Below are positions 60,570-61,882 of a stretch of 61,882 nucleotides of DNA, piece by piece. The DNA is taken from assembly GCA_002372325.1 (NCBI GenBank), contig DFFT01000040.1, positions 1-61,882 of the forward strand, in the 5' to 3' direction. Source of the DNA: Succinivibrionaceae bacterium UBA3769 (lineage in GTDB: Bacteria > Pseudomonadota > Gammaproteobacteria > Enterobacterales > Succinivibrionaceae). The notes beneath the pieces are model-generated. The model was not told the DNA's origin and did not search any database. It was given only the letters and a program-made list of their open reading frames with translations. Both the position numbers and the translations under genes were made by a program. Position 1 is the first letter of the stretch; the number at the start of each line of letters is the position of its first letter.

Positions 60570-61882
60570 TTATCTTCGGAACGTTGCTATATATCCGAGT
60601 ATGTCATCCATTTCTTCCTCTGAGAATACATCTTTTTCAATAAATTCAGAATTATCACCATCAAGTATTACAGTTGCCTGACGATCTCCTTGTTTTACAG
60701 ATATGAATGTCATCTTTTCAAATTCATATCCGAATATCAATTCGGGGGAATCGTCAACAAGAGGGTTAATGTTAAATTTATGTTTTTTGTACTTTGGAAG
60801 CTCAAGGTATTGCAAAAGCACGCCTAATGATGCATGTGAAAAAACATTGTGATTTACTACACCGTGAGTTTTTCCATCGATTATGATCAATGGAACTTTG
60901 TTAATATATGTTGGTTCATTCGAATGCGATGGATCGATACTATCATCTCCCCATGCATGATGATCTCCGAGCATAACAAGTATACCGTTATCAAAATAAT
61001 CTGAATCTTTCAAAGATGTAACGAAATTATAAACTGCCTGATCCGTGTATTTAAAAGAAAGTTCTAAATTTTGATAACCCAAGGGGGAATTGTATGGTGA
61101 ATGATTACTTGCTGTTTTTGTAACATATATATAGGGATTTTTCTCAGTTTTGATCTTTGAGAGAATAAAAGTAAACAACTGCTCATCATTAACACTGTTA
61201 AAAATGCTTCTTTCGGTGATGTGATCGAAAACAGGATTTTTAGCATCAATAATTTCATCATATTTAGAGAATTTTAATGCATAATCCATTTGGAATACCA
61301 AGTCTGTAGAGGATATAAAGCGTGTTTTATAGCCATTTGATTTAAATTGTTTGATTAAATCGTTAGCATTGTATAAGACATCATTGGGACTGAAATCGTA
61401 TTCAGCAGAGGATTTCGATTTGGCGCTGTCCCATGCAAATTGAATAGCAGGTGTACCTTTTACTATAGATAGGTAAGACATTGAAGTAGAAGGCATTATA
61501 GAATAATAATTATCGAAGAAAAAGTTATCGGCAGATAAGGACTCAATTTTTGGCATGTATGATGGGCCCAGACCGCAGGCAAAGGTAAACGAACACCCCC
61601 AGGATTCAACTAGCAGGAGAATAACATTCTTTTTTTGATTTAATCCAGGTTGTTCTGTCCACTCTAGGTTTAGGTTGTTACGTTTAGCATAGTCTTTTGA
61701 ATAGCTGTTTTCAAAGTTGCCAACTTTGTTTAAACACCAGCCGTTAATTTGAAAAGGGTTTGCAAATTTAAAATCTGTGCTTAACAATTCTCTTGGGTAA
61801 AGACCTAATAATGATATTATCATTAGGACAGAACCTGTTGAATAACAAAATTTACGATTATTAATTTTAATAAAAAATGATA
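60570..61882 (-). CDS. LTA-synthase/sulfatase-family membrane protein, 5' end outside the window
   Basis: At least 437 residues visible; the frame stays open to the window edge, where it encodes a hydrophobic helix (SVLMIISLLGLY), so membrane helices probably precede. The extracytoplasmic sulfatase-fold domain has NVILLLVESWGCSF (metal-ligand Glu), the nucleophile region SIMPSTSMSYLSIVKGTP, and LGDHHAWGDD (metal Asp/His). The family includes lipoteichoic-acid synthases, OpgB and other phosphoglycerol or phosphoethanolamine transferases; the substrate here is unknown. It is markedly AT-rich compared with everything upstream, suggesting an acquired cell-surface gene. Confidence 0.8.
   Translation of the reverse strand, partial: SFFIKINNRKFCYSTGSVLMIISLLGLYPRELLSTDFKFANPFQINGWCLNKVGNFENSYSKDYAKRNNLNLEWTEQPGLNQKKNVILLLVESWGCSFTFACGLGPSYMPKIESLSADNFFFDNYYSIMPSTSMSYLSIVKGTPAIQFAWDSAKSKSSAEYDFSPNDVLYNANDLIKQFKSNGYKTRFISSTDLVFQMDYALKFSKYDEIIDAKNPVFDHITERSIFNSVNDEQLFTFILSKIKTEKNPYIYVTKTASNHSPYNSPLGYQNLELSFKYTDQAVYNFVTSLKDSDYFDNGILVMLGDHHAWGDDSIDPSHSNEPTYINKVPLIIIDGKTHGVVNHNVFSHASLGVLLQYLELPKYKKHKFNINPLVDDSPELIFGYEFEKMTFISVKQGDRQATVILDGDNSEFIEKDVFSEEEMDDILGYIATFRR

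Overview
The window is a stretch of chromosome from a gammaproteobacterium. Gene order matches well-known gammaproteobacterial blocks: zapG-degQ-degS-rplM-rpsI-sspB, lpoA divergent from rsmI, the dcw cell-wall cluster, argR divergent from mdh, rpsP-rimM-trmD-rplS and lptD-surA-rsmA. The glycogen genes resemble the Vibrio/Aeromonas type and a MotX-like polar-flagellar motor protein is present. Together with the lack of sspA and of the cytochrome bc1 genes that often sit beside it, and the paralogous AAA-ATPase/PD-(D/E)XK genes common in gut anaerobes, this suggests an Aeromonadales-type anaerobe such as a Succinivibrionaceae member. That taxonomic guess is inference.

Layout. 1-200: two identical tRNA-Thr(GGT) genes. 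325-5691: zapG, the periplasmic proteases degQ and degS, ribosomal rplM-rpsI, and sspB. 5854-9343: a DiaA-like SIS protein and lpoA (minus), then rsmI (plus). 9444-26121: RNase P RNA followed by a nearly complete division/cell-wall cluster, rsmH-ftsL-ftsI-murE-murF-mraY-murD-ftsW-murG-murC-ftsQ-ftsA-ftsZ; mraZ and ddlB are absent from their usual places. A 1.1-kb non-coding region leads to lpxC, ampD and acnB. 31760-34639: argR (with a visible pair of ARG boxes over its promoter), mdh and a motX-like gene. 35060-38671: ffh and the rpsP operon. 39173-44234: a CBM48 glycogen-binding protein, rppH, thyA, sdhE, coaE and srmB.

44372-48700 is the accessory segment. It holds two paralogous AAA-ATPase/PD-(D/E)XK nuclease genes whose last ~330 bp are almost identical while the rest has diverged, plus a broken C-terminal remnant of a third copy between them. 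Then come a membrane protein of unknown role, glgC-glgA, rsmC, rsmA, an AlbA_2 (Schlafen-type) ATP-binding regulator standing where pdxA normally is, and surA-lptD for outer-membrane biogenesis. The last 1.3 kb is visibly AT-rich and encodes the 3' part of an LTA-synthase/sulfatase-family protein running off the window.

Functionally the window is dominated by envelope work: peptidoglycan precursor synthesis and septation (dcw, LpoA, AmpD), lipid A (LpxC), LPS transport and OMP folding (LptD, SurA) and envelope stress proteases (DegQ, DegS). Translation genes, central carbon metabolism (AcnB, Mdh, SdhE) and glycogen storage (GlgC, GlgA, CBM48 protein) make up most of the rest. The observations most worth following up are the mosaic nuclease pair with its remnant, a two-hairpin dispersed repeat with conserved stems and differing loops, an inverted pair of consensus DnaA boxes in front of the AlbA_2 gene, the palindrome and extended -10 at lpxC, and the ARG boxes at argR.
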